Positions 1-8,253 of a stretch of DNA of 64,000 nt are shown here, one piece after another; position 1 is the first letter of the stretch; each line of letters begins with the position of its first letter. This stretch comes from LSCE01 sp050485425 (lineage in GTDB: Bacteria > Pseudomonadota > Gammaproteobacteria > Nitrococcales > Aquisalimonadaceae), in the NCBI GenBank assembly GCA_050485425.1, contig JBJHBJ010000001.1:1-64000 (forward strand). Reading direction: 5' to 3'. Position numbers and translations under genes: made by a program. The notes under the pieces are model-generated. The model ran no database searches. It was not told where the DNA came from and saw nothing but the letters and a program-made list of their open reading frames with translations.

Positions 1-38
1 CCGTGCCCGGTTTTCTATCAGCCATGGAGGGCTTGCAC

Positions 39-929
39 ATGCCTGTTTTCAGTATCGATAACGCTTCTTCCCGTGCGCAGCGTGGCCGGAACAGCCGGGC
101 GCGGGGCGCCCACCTGCGCCGCCTGCCGGAGAAGGAAGTCTTCGTCATGACGCCGGCCGAGATGGTCGAGCTGTGGAAAGAGCGGCAACGCCGCAAGGGA
201 CTGACGGACGAGGAGATCGCGGAGAATTTCCGCACGGTGACGAACTATACGCTGGACACGATCCCGGGGGCCGCCTCGCCCGTTCGGGATTCCACGGTTC
301 TGACGCGCCTGGCTCGGGATCTGAGGCGGGGCGGGAGCGTGCTGACCACCTACCGGGTTATCCAGCGCGGTAACACGACGCTGATAGCTCTTCGTGGTTA
401 TGCAGGGTTGCGCCAGCATCTCCCAGCTTCGCTTTACGGCGCCCAGCACCCCACCATTATCCGCATGGCCGTGGGCCCGGCAGGGCAGCGGGCCATGGCC
501 TCGGGCGGTATCATCGTCACGGCGGTTGTCTCGCCGGCCGTGCGGACGTTCCAGTGGATCTTCGATGACGAAGTCACCTGGCGGCATCTGCTGGTGAATG
601 TGTCGATGGATATGGCGAAGGCTGTTGCTTCGGCGGGAGGCTTTATTGCTGGTGCAAAGCTGGCGGTCGTGGGTAGCATGGCCTTCGGTTTGGCAGCGCC
701 GATCGTAATCCCCGTTGCCGGGGGGATTCTTGTTGCCCTTGCGGTTGGCTTTGGTCTGAGTGAATTGGATAGGCACACCGGAATTTCGGAATCTCTTGTC
801 ACAGCGCTTGATGACGCCATTGAAGCATTGAAGAGGGAGATGGAAACCTCGCGTAGAGGTATTCAGTACTATCTCGGTAGCCCTCAGGGCCAGATGGAAT
901 TCATTCAGCGGTTTTCTGGGATGCGATAG
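39..929 (+). CDS. Candidate membrane-acting toxin (YafU-like C-terminus)
   Basis: This is an unassigned protein of 296 residues. The reading frame is open to the left edge, but a strong GGAGGG at 26-31 lies seven bases before the ATG at 39, which decides the start. The N-terminal half is basic and hydrophilic. The C-terminal half (about residues 185-245) holds two long glycine/alanine-rich hydrophobic stretches (AVASAGGFIAGAKLAVVGSM and a following APIVIPVAGGILVALAVGFG). A charged tail follows that contains GISESLVTALDDAIEALKRE. From memory this tail region resembles the E. coli inner membrane protein YafU (a SMDMAKAV-type entry, Gly-rich hairpin, then ELDRH...SE). A hairpin of this kind is typical of colicin-like or T6SS pore-forming effectors. 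The next gene, 17 bases on, is a small membrane protein, which fits a toxin-immunity pair. Base composition is lower in GC than the neighbours. The function is inferred, not shown. Confidence 0.55.
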   Translation: MPVFSIDNASSRAQRGRNSRARGAHLRRLPEKEVFVMTPAEMVELWKERQRRKGLTDEEIAENFRTVTNYTLDTIPGAASPVRDSTVLTRLARDLRRGGSVLTTYRVIQRGNTTLIALRGYAGLRQHLPASLYGAQHPTIIRMAVGPAGQRAMASGGIIVTAVVSPAVRTFQWIFDDEVTWRHLLVNVSMDMAKAVASAGGFIAGAKLAVVGSMAFGLAAPIVIPVAGGILVALAVGFGLSELDRHTGISESLVTALDDAIEALKREMETSRRGIQYYLGSPQGQMEFIQRFSGMR

Positions 930-946
930 TTGCAGAGGCGGGAGAA

Positions 947-1528
947 GTGACAGCTAAAGTACCGTCAAATCGTGTGCTTCTCGCCTGTGCGGCATTGGCT
1001 ATCCTGCTTGGGGTGGTGCTGGCGGTGGGGCCTCTTCGCCTGCTTATGCTCGGTCTCAAGGATTATCCCTTGGTGCAGGAGACAGTTCCGCCGGTATTTG
1101 AATGGTCCACCGCCACGGGTGCGCTGTTTGTCGCCCCCGTGGCTGGCCTATTTTTTCTGTTGCTCGCTTTCATGATGCTGTGGCGGGTGTGTACGGGCCG
1201 GCCAGCTCCTCCCAAGCTCCGACGCTTGGTTAATGGTGCATTAGCGGTCATTGCCATCGGTGGTGTAATCGGTCTCATTGTGGTGAGGTTTTCAGCAAAC
1301 AGCTATTGGGAGATGGAGTTTCGTGAGGCTGGTTACGCGCGGTGCCCAAACTCATTTTTCCTGACTTCGCGATGGTTCACGAAAGTTTGGGTTCAGGATC
1401 TCGACTACTGTCATGACCCCGAAGTGCGGACAATGATGGCCTCCCCTCGGCACGGCATTGACGACATCAACGAATACCTGAGGGGGCAGGACCGCGTTCG
1501 TGGCGGATCGGCGGCCGAGGAGGGGTAG
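947..1528 (+). CDS. Small membrane protein, candidate immunity partner
   Basis: A 193-residue protein with about three transmembrane helices: roughly residues 9-35, 58-82 and 93-114. A C-terminal soluble part follows, containing two cysteines (RCPNSFF and DYCHDPE), possibly periplasmic. It starts with GTG after a purine-rich GGCGGGAGAA, 17 bases after the preceding gene, so the two are probably co-transcribed. The layout (helices, then a Cys-containing domain ending in a short charged tail) recalls the DUF1240 group, which I recall only loosely. A membrane protein directly behind a hydrophobic toxin-like protein is the usual arrangement for immunity to pore formers. The gene has noticeably lower GC than the rest of the window, suggesting transfer. 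I cannot assign a biochemical function. Confidence 0.55.
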   Translation: MTAKVPSNRVLLACAALAILLGVVLAVGPLRLLMLGLKDYPLVQETVPPVFEWSTATGALFVAPVAGLFFLLLAFMMLWRVCTGRPAPPKLRRLVNGALAVIAIGGVIGLIVVRFSANSYWEMEFREAGYARCPNSFFLTSRWFTKVWVQDLDYCHDPEVRTMMASPRHGIDDINEYLRGQDRVRGGSAAEEG

Positions 1529-1536
1529 CCGGCTCC

Positions 1537-1791
1537 TCAGTGCTTGAACCAGACAAACAGCCGGCCGAAGTTCCGGCTGTCCTTGTCGATGCGGTGGTAC
1601 CGGGCCTTGATGTCCGGGCGTTCGAGGAACTTCAGCACGCGCTTCTTGAGCTGACCGGAGCCTTTGCCGGGGATGATCTCCACCAGCTTGATCCTTTTCT
1701 CCACGGCTTCCTGGATGACGCGGTTCAGTTCCCGGTCGATGTCTGTCCCCCGGTTGTAGATGTCGTGCAGGTCGAGCTTGAGCTTGGCCAG
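1537..1791 (-). CDS. Short Smr-domain protein (MutS2-like), apparent CTG start
   Basis: An 84-codon frame reads as a compact Smr (small MutS-related) domain. It has the LDLHDIYNRG opening, the signature EIIPGKGSGQLKKRVLKFL and the end SRNFGRLFVWFKH. Smr domains nick or bind branched nucleic acids; short stand-alone versions are common in bacteria and are often misnamed MutS. No ATG, GTG or TTG exists between the upstream in-frame TGA (1824-1822) and the domain. A perfect GGAGG (1802-1798) lies six bases before a CTG at 1791-1789 that would give MAKLKLDLHD, exactly where the family normally starts. The gene is 55 bases downstream of the epimerase gene on the same strand. The domain call is strong; the CTG start is inference. 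Confidence 0.8.
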   Translation of the reverse strand: MAKLKLDLHDIYNRGTDIDRELNRVIQEAVEKRIKLVEIIPGKGSGQLKKRVLKFLERPDIKARYHRIDKDSRNFGRLFVWFKH

Positions 1792-1846
1792 GAAGCACCT
1801 CCGCGGTTCAACATTCCCTTGTCATACGATAGCAGCCGCCGGGGGA

Positions 1847-2785
1847 TCAGAGCCCATGCTCCCGGATTCTCCGGAGGGCGTGTGTCAGTTCCGGGTCCTC
1901 GAACCGGAAACCGGCGTCCAGCAGCACGCCCGGGTGCACCTGCGGGCCGTTCAGCGTGGACTGGATGCCCATGTCGCCGTACAGCACCCTGATCAGCCAT
2001 GCCGGCATGGGCAGCAGGATGCGCTTGTTCAGCAGGTCGCCGACGGCCCTGCCGACCTGTTGCTGGGTCAGGTTCTCCGGCGCCACCAGGTTGATCGGCC
2101 CGTGGAGTTCGGGATGGTCGATGATGAAATCGATGGCGCGTACCGCGTCCGCCAGGCTGATCCAGGGGCAGGGCTGCAATCCCGAACCCACGCGGCCGCC
2201 GAGACCCATGCGCGCGTAGCGGATCATGGGCGGCAGCACGCCGCCGCGGCCGGACAGCACGACGCCGATGCGCAGCTTCACCACGCGTGATCCGTCCAGC
2301 ACGTCCAGCGCCTGCTCCCAGGCCTTGCAGATGCCGACGATGAAGTTCCCGCAGGCGTAGGCATCCACCTCGGAGCGTTCATCGAGCACATGCGCGTTCT
2401 GCTCCCGGACGTCGGGATGATAGCCGTAGATGTAGGTGGAGCTGGCGTTGATCACGCGAATGCCGCTCAGGCCGGCATCACGGATGCAGCCGGCGATCAG
2501 CCCTGTCCTGCCGGCCCGGCTTTCCCGGATCTCGTGCCTGGCGGCATCCGTCCAGCGCTGCATGATGGGCGCGCCGGCCATGTTGAGGATCACGTCGTAC
2601 CTGCCCAGCAGCGCGGCGCCGTCACGGCTCAGATCGTCCCAGGTCCAGCAGTGCCGGTGCTCGCCGAAGCGTCGCCGCGCCTGTTCCGGTGCGGTTGTCA
2701 GCAGGTCGATCCGGTGCTTGCCGTCGAATTGCTCCACCAGCGCGGAGCCGATCAGCCCGTTCACCCCGGAGATCAGCACGTTCAC
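1847..2785 (-). CDS. TIGR01777-family NAD(P)-dependent epimerase (YfcH-like)
   Basis: A 312-residue Rossmann-fold protein of the extended SDR family. The nucleotide-binding start NVLISGVNGLIGSALV is immediate. Further marks are the family-typical VILNMAGAPIMQRWTDAARHEI segment and the RVVKLRIGVVLSGRGG strand. The substrate of this family (E. coli YfcH and relatives, also linked to cell-division inhibitor SulA-like naming) is unknown. The catalytic Tyr is probably in the INASSTYIYGYHPD segment. The GTG start overlaps the stop of the upstream membrane-protein gene (GTGA at 2785-2782), so the two are translationally coupled. The gene sits within a minus-strand run beginning at the amidohydrolase at 5799. 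Confidence 0.85.
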   Translation of the reverse strand: MNVLISGVNGLIGSALVEQFDGKHRIDLLTTAPEQARRRFGEHRHCWTWDDLSRDGAALLGRYDVILNMAGAPIMQRWTDAARHEIRESRAGRTGLIAGCIRDAGLSGIRVINASSTYIYGYHPDVREQNAHVLDERSEVDAYACGNFIVGICKAWEQALDVLDGSRVVKLRIGVVLSGRGGVLPPMIRYARMGLGGRVGSGLQPCPWISLADAVRAIDFIIDHPELHGPINLVAPENLTQQQVGRAVGDLLNKRILLPMPAWLIRVLYGDMGIQSTLNGPQVHPGVLLDAGFRFEDPELTHALRRIREHGL

Positions 2786-3645
2786 GGACCGCTTCTCCCG
2801 GACTTCCGCCGTGCCTCCATGAAGACGTACATGGCCGGCACGCCGATCACGAACACCACGGCGACGTTGAAGGCGAATACCCAGGTCAGCGGGTTGGACC
2901 GGTCGAAATTGTCCCAGGACTGGAGCAGGGCGATCAGGAAGAACACCGGCGCCGCCAGTTCGGAGCGGATGACCAGGCGCAGGGATTCCCAGCGCGGGTC
3001 CTGGAACGCGGCCAGCGCGAACAGGCTGAAGACCACGAACTGGGCGGCGATCACCCGGGCGGTCAGTGGGCTGAGCTGCCAGGGCCAGATTTCGATCATG
3101 ACGGCGGGGATCACGAACAGCAGCAGGCTCACCACCAGGCCGGTCGCCCCGACGATGCCGACGGCCACCCTGACCACCGGCGGCAGGGTCAGCTCGCCGG
3201 TGCCGGCCGGCGGCAGCGCCGCGGCCCGGGTATTGCGCAGCCAGAGGCCGAACACCAGGAACGGCGTGGTGGCGTACAGTCCCACCCACAGCCAGGTGGT
3301 GACATGGGCCTGGTTGAATGCGCCCCAGTGCAGGACAGTGGCAATGCCCATCAGTGCGGCGAACGAGGCCACGGGAATCAGGCCGAACTTGATCTGCTGC
3401 CAGCTCCGGGCGAACAGCACGGTGGTGAAGTAGAACACGCCGGTGAGGTAGGTGGCGCCCAGCATCATGGCCGTCATCTGCGGCCCCATGGGCCAGGCGA
3501 ACAGCCGTTCCGTTTCGTGGGGGCGCAGGAACAGGATGATGAAGGCTGCCACCAGGAAGGGGATGATGATGGCGGAGACCACGCGTGTTGCCGGTAGAAT
3601 GCGGCCGCCGGCGGCGGCGCCCGGCGCCCGGTTGTTCTCGTTCAT
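2782..3645 (-). CDS. Multipass membrane protein of unknown function
   Basis: A 287-residue protein with about eight hydrophobic helices and short polar loops. The first helix follows a Gly/Ala-rich cytoplasmic start (SAIIIPFLVAAFIILFL). The last reads VFAFNVAVVFVIGVPAMYVF, before a basic tail with RRKSGRS. I recognise no transporter or enzyme motif. The stop codon overlaps the GTG start of the TIGR01777 epimerase gene by four bases, tying the two together functionally or at least translationally. It begins 60 bases after an SDR gene on the same strand, with AGGAGAA-like purines before the ATG (GGGAGAAGAGCC). A sensor, carrier or membrane anchor for a redox enzyme are all open possibilities. 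Confidence 0.75.
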   Translation of the reverse strand: MNENNRAPGAAAGGRILPATRVVSAIIIPFLVAAFIILFLRPHETERLFAWPMGPQMTAMMLGATYLTGVFYFTTVLFARSWQQIKFGLIPVASFAALMGIATVLHWGAFNQAHVTTWLWVGLYATTPFLVFGLWLRNTRAAALPPAGTGELTLPPVVRVAVGIVGATGLVVSLLLFVIPAVMIEIWPWQLSPLTARVIAAQFVVFSLFALAAFQDPRWESLRLVIRSELAAPVFFLIALLQSWDNFDRSNPLTWVFAFNVAVVFVIGVPAMYVFMEARRKSGRSGP

Positions 3646-3705
3646 TGGCTCTTCTCCCGGTTGCGCGGGAATGTGCCGCCGGATGCGGCCAATGCGCTGG
3701 CGCGA

Positions 3706-4734
3706 TCAGTCGTCGGGTGTGTCGGCCAGCTTTCCCGCCCGTTTTCTCGTTATCTGCCCTTGCCGGTAGATCCAGCGTGCCGTGTCGGTCAGTGTATCCC
3801 GGACATTCCGGGGCGCGAAGCCGAGGTCGGCTTCCGCCGGGCTGTCGTCGCCGTGGGGATTCCAGACGATGGCGTTGAAACCTTCCTCGTTCACCGGCAG
3901 GCGGACCGGCAGCAGGCGCTGGAGCAGGCTCGCCATCCGAATGCCGGGCTGCAGGGTCCATGCCGGCAGGACCAGGCGGGGGATGCGGCGGCCGGTGATT
4001 TCCGCCAGCGTGTCGATGATGGTGGAGAAGGGCAGGCTGGTTCCGGTCAGCATGTAGCGGCGCGGGCCGCGGCCTGCCTCGACCATGGCGGCGTGGGCCT
4101 GCGCCAGGTCGCGGACATCCACAATGCTGATACCACCGCGCGGGATCACCGGCATCCGTCCGGTAAGAATGCCGCGTACGGCCTGGGCGCTCTCGCCGAA
4201 GTGCGGATCATGCGGTCCGAAAACCGCGCCCGGGTAGCTGATGGTCACCGGTGTGCCGCGGGCCTGGTAGTCCCTGGCGACATGTTCGGCTGCGGCTTTC
4301 GATCGGTAATAGGGGCCTGGCGCCCTTCCGACCGGGGACTGGCCGCTGAGTACGGCGCCGTCGGGTGGGAACAGCGCCACATAGCTGGAAACGTAGACGA
4401 CGGGGTCCAGGCCGCGGTCCCGGGCGGCGGCCAGAACGGTTTCAGTGCCGACGGGGTTGACGTGCAGCATGCGCCCGGCATCCCGGACGTCCAGGGAATA
4501 GACCGATGCCGCATGGACCACCGCATCGCAGCCTTCCATGGCCTGTGCCACCGCCGCCGCGTCGGTCACGTCGCCGGTGAGGTGGGGCAGCGGGGGCAGC
4601 CCGAGGGGTTCCAGCGCCGGCGGGATGCGCTCGGGATCGCGCACGAGCAGCCGTACCTGGTGTCCACGCCGGACCAGCTCGGCGACCGTGTGCGAGCCCA
4701 CGAATCCGGTGCCTCCGGTCACCAGCACATGCAT
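3706..4734 (-). CDS. NAD-dependent epimerase/dehydratase (extended SDR)
   Basis: A 342-residue extended short-chain dehydrogenase. It starts with the cofactor loop LVTGGTGFVGSHT (TGxxGxxG), carries DVT after strand 3 and the VVHAAS motif. The active-site YxxxK is in PGPYYRSKAAAEHV. The remainder (YPGAVFGPHDP, SIVDVRDLAQAH) matches the sugar-epimerase, 3-beta-HSD and dihydroflavonol-reductase groups, whose substrates cannot be told from sequence alone. It lies 45 bases downstream of the amidohydrolase gene and 60 bases before the membrane protein, all on the minus strand, so an operon is likely. A role in modifying a small lipid or aromatic substrate is a guess. Confidence 0.85.
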   Translation of the reverse strand: MHVLVTGGTGFVGSHTVAELVRRGHQVRLLVRDPERIPPALEPLGLPPLPHLTGDVTDAAAVAQAMEGCDAVVHAASVYSLDVRDAGRMLHVNPVGTETVLAAARDRGLDPVVYVSSYVALFPPDGAVLSGQSPVGRAPGPYYRSKAAAEHVARDYQARGTPVTISYPGAVFGPHDPHFGESAQAVRGILTGRMPVIPRGGISIVDVRDLAQAHAAMVEAGRGPRRYMLTGTSLPFSTIIDTLAEITGRRIPRLVLPAWTLQPGIRMASLLQRLLPVRLPVNEEGFNAIVWNPHGDDSPAEADLGFAPRNVRDTLTDTARWIYRQGQITRKRAGKLADTPDD

Positions 4735-4779
4735 ATGCGATTCCCCCGTGGCAGTGGATGCGGTTGGCCGTGCCCCGGA

Positions 4780-5799
4780 TCAGATACCGATCCGGTAGAC
4801 CCGCTCCGCCGTCTCGCGGAACAGCGCCGCGCGTTCGGAAGCGGAGAAACCGTCGGCGATCCGCTTGAAGCTGTTGTACAGCACGCCATAGGGAACGCTG
4901 GCCCGGTCCATCGGGAAGTTGCTCTCGAACATGCAGCGGTCCGGGCCGAAACAATCGATGGTATGCAGGTACCAGTCCCTGGTGGCTTTCGCCAGCGTGG
5001 CGGAGTCCGGTGGTGCGTCCGCCTTGTGAAAGCCGAACCCGTTGACGGTCATGACCAGGCCGCCCAACTTCGCCACCACGTTCTCGCAACGTGCCAGCTC
5101 GGCAATGTCGGTTTTCCACTGGTGGAAGATTTCTTCCCGGCGATTCGCCCAGGGGCCGATGCCCAGCGGCCCGCTGAAATGGTTCAGTATGATGGTCACG
5201 TCGGGGAATGCCCGCGCCAGCTCCGTGACCTGCGGGAGCTGGTGATGGTACTGCCAGGCTTCGAAGCTCAGCCCGTACCGGGCCAGTCGGGCGAAGCCGC
5301 GGCGGAAATCGTCCCGGGCATAGAGCCCCTCGGGCGGGTTGCTGTGGGAGTTGCGGACGTCCGGGGAGGGGTCCCAGCCGCCGGCGTGGCGAATGCCGCG
5401 GAATCGCGGGCTGGCCGCGAGGTGCGCTTCCAGGACTTCGTCCACCGCGTCCTGCAGCAGGAGATCGGCGAAACCGACGATGCCGGCGCAGACCCGCGCG
5501 GGGCCATAGCCACCGCTTGCGCTCATGGCGGCAATGCCGTTGACGAACTCGGTCTCGCCCACCGGCCGCAGGGCCTCCGGGCCGGAAGCCCGGTACATGG
5601 AGCCGCACTCCACGTACACCGTGCTGACGATGTTGTGGCCGCAATCCAGGTCCGCCAGCAGCTCGTCGAGCAGGTAGCGGGAACCGCCTCGGTCCCAGAG
5701 ATGATGATGCGGGTCGCAGATGGGCAACCCGGGGTCCAGCGCTTCTTCTTTTGTCCGGTCGAGCCAGCGCTGGTGTTCCGGCGTGGTCACAAGGGCCAT
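4780..5799 (-). CDS. Amidohydrolase-2 family metal-dependent hydrolase
   Basis: A 339-residue TIM-barrel protein of the amidohydrolase-related (PF04909) family. The metal-binding HxH-type opening is PICDPHHHLWD. A conserved FRGIRHAGGWD strand and a late catalytic ILNHFSGPLG histidine follow, then the closing DRCMFESNFPMDR with the conserved Asp. Members are hydrolases or decarboxylases acting on lactones and aromatic acids (for example 2-pyrone-4,6-dicarboxylate lactonase relatives). The exact substrate is unknown. The ATG follows GAGGAAC, and this gene looks like the first of a five-gene minus-strand run (amidohydrolase, SDR, membrane protein, epimerase, Smr). A 12-bp direct repeat lies over its ribosome-binding region. 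Confidence 0.85.
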   Translation of the reverse strand: MALVTTPEHQRWLDRTKEEALDPGLPICDPHHHLWDRGGSRYLLDELLADLDCGHNIVSTVYVECGSMYRASGPEALRPVGETEFVNGIAAMSASGGYGPARVCAGIVGFADLLLQDAVDEVLEAHLAASPRFRGIRHAGGWDPSPDVRNSHSNPPEGLYARDDFRRGFARLARYGLSFEAWQYHHQLPQVTELARAFPDVTIILNHFSGPLGIGPWANRREEIFHQWKTDIAELARCENVVAKLGGLVMTVNGFGFHKADAPPDSATLAKATRDWYLHTIDCFGPDRCMFESNFPMDRASVPYGVLYNSFKRIADGFSASERAALFRETAERVYRIGI

Positions 5800-5830
5800 G
5801 GGTCTTGTTCCTCGGGTGATGGGTCTTGTT
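5798..5830. repeat. 12-bp direct repeat over the amidohydrolase start
   Basis: ATGGGTCTTGTT occurs at 5798-5809 and again at 5819-5830. It covers the start codon and leader of the minus-strand amidohydrolase gene. It may be a small duplication. Confidence 0.7.
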
Positions 5831-5967
5831 GTTGTGCGTTGCTGCTCCCAGTGTAGCCGGGACGTTCTATCGGCGTCATCGCGCAGGTGCCGTACCGCCT
5901 CTTGCGATTCCTGCGAAAGACTCCATGTTCATCAGTAGGGCGTCGGACGTTTCCCCGGAGGTGTTTC

Positions 5968-6462
5968 ATGGCCGACTGGGTGCTGGAAGAGCGGGAGAAG
6001 CTGCTGAAGCATGACGTCTGGGCCACGCTCAAGGCCAATGCGGTGGTCATGGTGGTGCTGGGCGGCGTGCTGGTCGCCGGGTTCCTGCTCAGCGGCGCGC
6101 TGGGGCTTGACCGTACCATGGCCGCGACCATCCTGATGCTGCTGGCTTTCCTGGTTATTCCCGGCGTCGGGCTGTTTCTGCTCGACTGGTTACGCACCCG
6201 TTTCTGGCTCTGGTCGGTCGGCGGCCAGATGCGGCGGCTGCGCGCCATACGGTTTCTCACCCAGTACGTGGAGCTGATCGGCCGTCCGCGTCTGGGCCAG
6301 TTGCCGGCGCCGGCCCGGGAGCGCGTGGACAAGGCGCTGGAGCGCGAGGCCCAGGGCTACCTCCCGCCGGAAGACGACTATGCCCGGGCGCTGCAGATCG
6401 TCCTGCAACTGCCGCCGAAGGAGTCGGGGGACGGGCGCAAGGGCCGGCGGTGGGGGCGGTGA
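5968..6462 (+). CDS. Two-helix membrane protein of unknown function
   Basis: A 164-residue protein. A consensus GGAGG (5957-5961) six bases before the ATG at 5968 decides this start over earlier in-frame codons. Two adjacent hydrophobic helices (about residues 24-46 and 50-72, including VVMVVLGGVLVAGFLLSG) follow an amphipathic N-terminus. The C-terminal 90 residues are soluble, charged and end in a basic GRKGRRWGR tail. I do not recognise the family. It is flanked by a divergent amidohydrolase operon and a small soluble-protein gene 52 bases downstream that may have its own promoter (a TATACT at 6465-6470). Confidence 0.7.
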   Translation: MADWVLEEREKLLKHDVWATLKANAVVMVVLGGVLVAGFLLSGALGLDRTMAATILMLLAFLVIPGVGLFLLDWLRTRFWLWSVGGQMRRLRAIRFLTQYVELIGRPRLGQLPAPARERVDKALEREAQGYLPPEDDYARALQIVLQLPPKESGDGRKGRRWGR

Positions 6463-6514
6463 CCTATACTGAAAAGGTGTTCCCAAGTCAGTGAACTGAA
6501 ACCGGGAGGGAGCC

Positions 6515-6736
6515 ATGGCGCTAACAATGACCGCCGCTTACGGCAATCTGGACAAGGCCGTCAATGCGTTCGACGAACTGGTTTCCGACGGCTTTGCCAG
6601 GGAGGAGCTGTTCCTCGACCGCGAGTCCAATCAGGTGAAGGTGATCGTGCCGAACACGGTCAAGCGCGAGGTGGAGGAGATCCTGCTTCGCCACGAGCCG
6701 GAGCGGATCTGGGATCTTCCCTACGCGCTGGACTGA
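6515..6736 (+). CDS. Small soluble protein of unknown function
   Basis: A 73-residue protein with a strong GGGAGGGAG before its ATG. The pattern is a short strand (TMTAAYGNLDKAVNAFDELV), a helix, a strand with NQVKVIVPN, a second helix (VKREVEEILLRHEPERIWDL) and an acidic end. That is a beta-alpha-beta arrangement like a half ferredoxin-like or stress-protein domain (compare the DUF1269/YflT type), a fold-level guess only. No catalytic residues or cysteines are visible. It stands alone, with 64 bases before the hydratase gene downstream and a plausible -10 TATACT at 6465-6470 upstream. Confidence 0.7.
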   Translation: MALTMTAAYGNLDKAVNAFDELVSDGFAREELFLDRESNQVKVIVPNTVKREVEEILLRHEPERIWDLPYALD

Positions 6737-6800
6737 GCGCTCTCGAAAATCCCGATGAAGTACGGCATGCTGAAGCCCCGACGGGCCAGGAGAGACGAGC

Positions 6801-7619
6801 ATGCCGATTTCCCCCGACGACGCGCGGCTGGCTGAGCGTATTGTGGCAGCGCAGGATGAAGCGCGGGAGGTGGAGCCGTGTTCCGCGATCGCGGAGGGCT
6901 TCGACCTCGCTGCCGGTTATCGGGTCGCCCGGCTTGTCCACGCACATCGACTGGCCCGGGGCTGGCAGTCGGTAGGCCGGAAGATCGGCCTGACAAATCG
7001 GGCTGCATGGGAACGGCTCGGCGTCAACCAGCCCATGTGGGCCCATGTGTACGACCGCACCGTGATGCGTCTGGATTCCGCTCAGGCGGCGTTCAGCCTG
7101 GCGCGCCTGGTACACCCGAGAATCGAACCGGAGGTGGTCGTCCACTTGCATGACGCGCCGCCCGCTGGTACCTCGGCCGAGGACGTCCATCGCTGCATCG
7201 ACTGGATCGCGCCGGCCTTCGAGATCGTGCAATCGCACTATCCGCCGGGCAGTTTCGGCGTGCCGGATACAGTGGCGGACAGCGGTTTCCATGGTGCCCT
7301 GCTGGTGGGGGAGCCGCAGGCCGTGGGCAACCTGAATGACCTCCCTGTCGCCCTGGCGTCGTTTACCGTGGAGCTCTTCCGCAACGGCGAGCACCGCGAG
7401 ACCGGTGCCGGCGAGAACGTGTTGGGCAGCCCGTTGGCTGCCGTGGCCGAGCTGCTCGCGGTGCTCGACACGCAGGGCGGGGCGGAGCCATTGCGGGCTG
7501 GGGACCTCATTACCACCGGCACCATCACCGCTGCCCACGACGTGCAGGCCGGCGAGAGCTGGCGGGCAACGTTCCAGGGACTGGCGCTACCGCCCATCGA
7601 GGTGACGTTCGGCTCCTGA
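6801..7619 (+). CDS. FAH-family hydratase/decarboxylase (2-oxopent-4-enoate hydratase-like)
   Basis: A 272-residue protein of the fumarylacetoacetate-hydrolase fold, in the hydratase branch (MhpD, HpaH, DmpH/XylI). Visible marks are GRKIGLTNRAAWERLGVNQPMWAH, the metal-ligand region RIEPEVVVHLHDAPP and the closing AGDLITTGTITAAHDVQAGE. The family hydrates 2-hydroxy-alka-2,4-dienoates or decarboxylates oxalocrotonate in meta-cleavage pathways. No other meta-cleavage gene is nearby, so the physiological substrate is open. GGAGAG precedes the ATG. It is convergent with the YHS-domain gene only 11 bases on. Confidence 0.85.
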   Translation: MPISPDDARLAERIVAAQDEAREVEPCSAIAEGFDLAAGYRVARLVHAHRLARGWQSVGRKIGLTNRAAWERLGVNQPMWAHVYDRTVMRLDSAQAAFSLARLVHPRIEPEVVVHLHDAPPAGTSAEDVHRCIDWIAPAFEIVQSHYPPGSFGVPDTVADSGFHGALLVGEPQAVGNLNDLPVALASFTVELFRNGEHRETGAGENVLGSPLAAVAELLAVLDTQGGAEPLRAGDLITTGTITAAHDVQAGESWRATFQGLALPPIEVTFGS

Positions 7620-7630
7620 GCGCCCTCGGA

Positions 7631-8077
7631 TCATTCAATCAGCCCGGGCCAGTTGGCGTCGGCAGCCTCGATGAACCCCGGGATGTCGCGTTCCCAGCGG
7701 CGCTGAATGCCCCGGCTGTAGTTCAGGTACAACCGGCCGTCGACAATCTTCCAGGCTTCCGGCGTGGTAGACGCCGTATAACCCTGGGCCACCGCCCAGG
7801 CGCACCAGCCCCCGTACTGCGGGGCGTAGGCCTCGGGCGTTTCCCGGAACAGCTCCCGGTGCTCGGCCGAGGTGAACAGCCAGGTCACATCCCGCCACTC
7901 GAATGCGTAGTCCGGCGAGCCCTGCTTTGGTCTGCCTTCCGTGAAATAGGCCACCGGATCGGTCCCGCCTATGGCGTAACCCTTCCGGGTGAAGAATCCC
8001 GGGTCTGCAAGCGCGGGCACCGGAACGGCAAGACAGAGTGCCAGCATGGCCGAGGCAAGGTAACGAAAACGAAGCAT
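7631..8077 (-). CDS. Exported YHS-domain protein
   Basis: A 148-residue protein with a clear signal peptide (cleavage after VPALA near residue 24), followed by a YHS domain. The domain shows GTDPVAYFTEGRPKQG and a middle WLFTSAEHRELFRETPEAYAPQYGGWCAWAV. YHS domains of this secreted type are frequent beside metal or redox proteins and are thought to bind small ligands or metal; the role is unproven. The single Cys in GGWCAWAVAQG is the conserved family residue. It stands alone, convergent with the hydratase gene. Confidence 0.85.
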   Translation of the reverse strand: MLRFRYLASAMLALCLAVPVPALADPGFFTRKGYAIGGTDPVAYFTEGRPKQGSPDYAFEWRDVTWLFTSAEHRELFRETPEAYAPQYGGWCAWAVAQGYTASTTPEAWKIVDGRLYLNYSRGIQRRWERDIPGFIEAADANWPGLIE

Positions 8078-8253
8078 CTGCTGTACTCCCTGAAGATCTG
8101 CCGGGACACGAGTGCCCGGCTGTCCCGGCAGTCTGCGTCAGGAAACGGCCGTTTGCGCTACGTATTTTCCGAATCGCACGTGCTTCCGCAGGCGTCCCTG
8201 TCCCCGGGCGATGGTAAGGTGGGGTGTTTCGGCGTAACGGAACAGGCACAGGC

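Noticed and set aside
1352..1798. 148-codon minus-strand frame with a GTG start beside the Smr gene
   Set aside because: Out of frame with the Smr domain, overlaps the membrane-protein gene, and has no domain; the Smr frame explains the region.
3661..5856. 731-codon open frame on the plus strand
   Set aside because: Antisense to the SDR and amidohydrolase genes; no family features.
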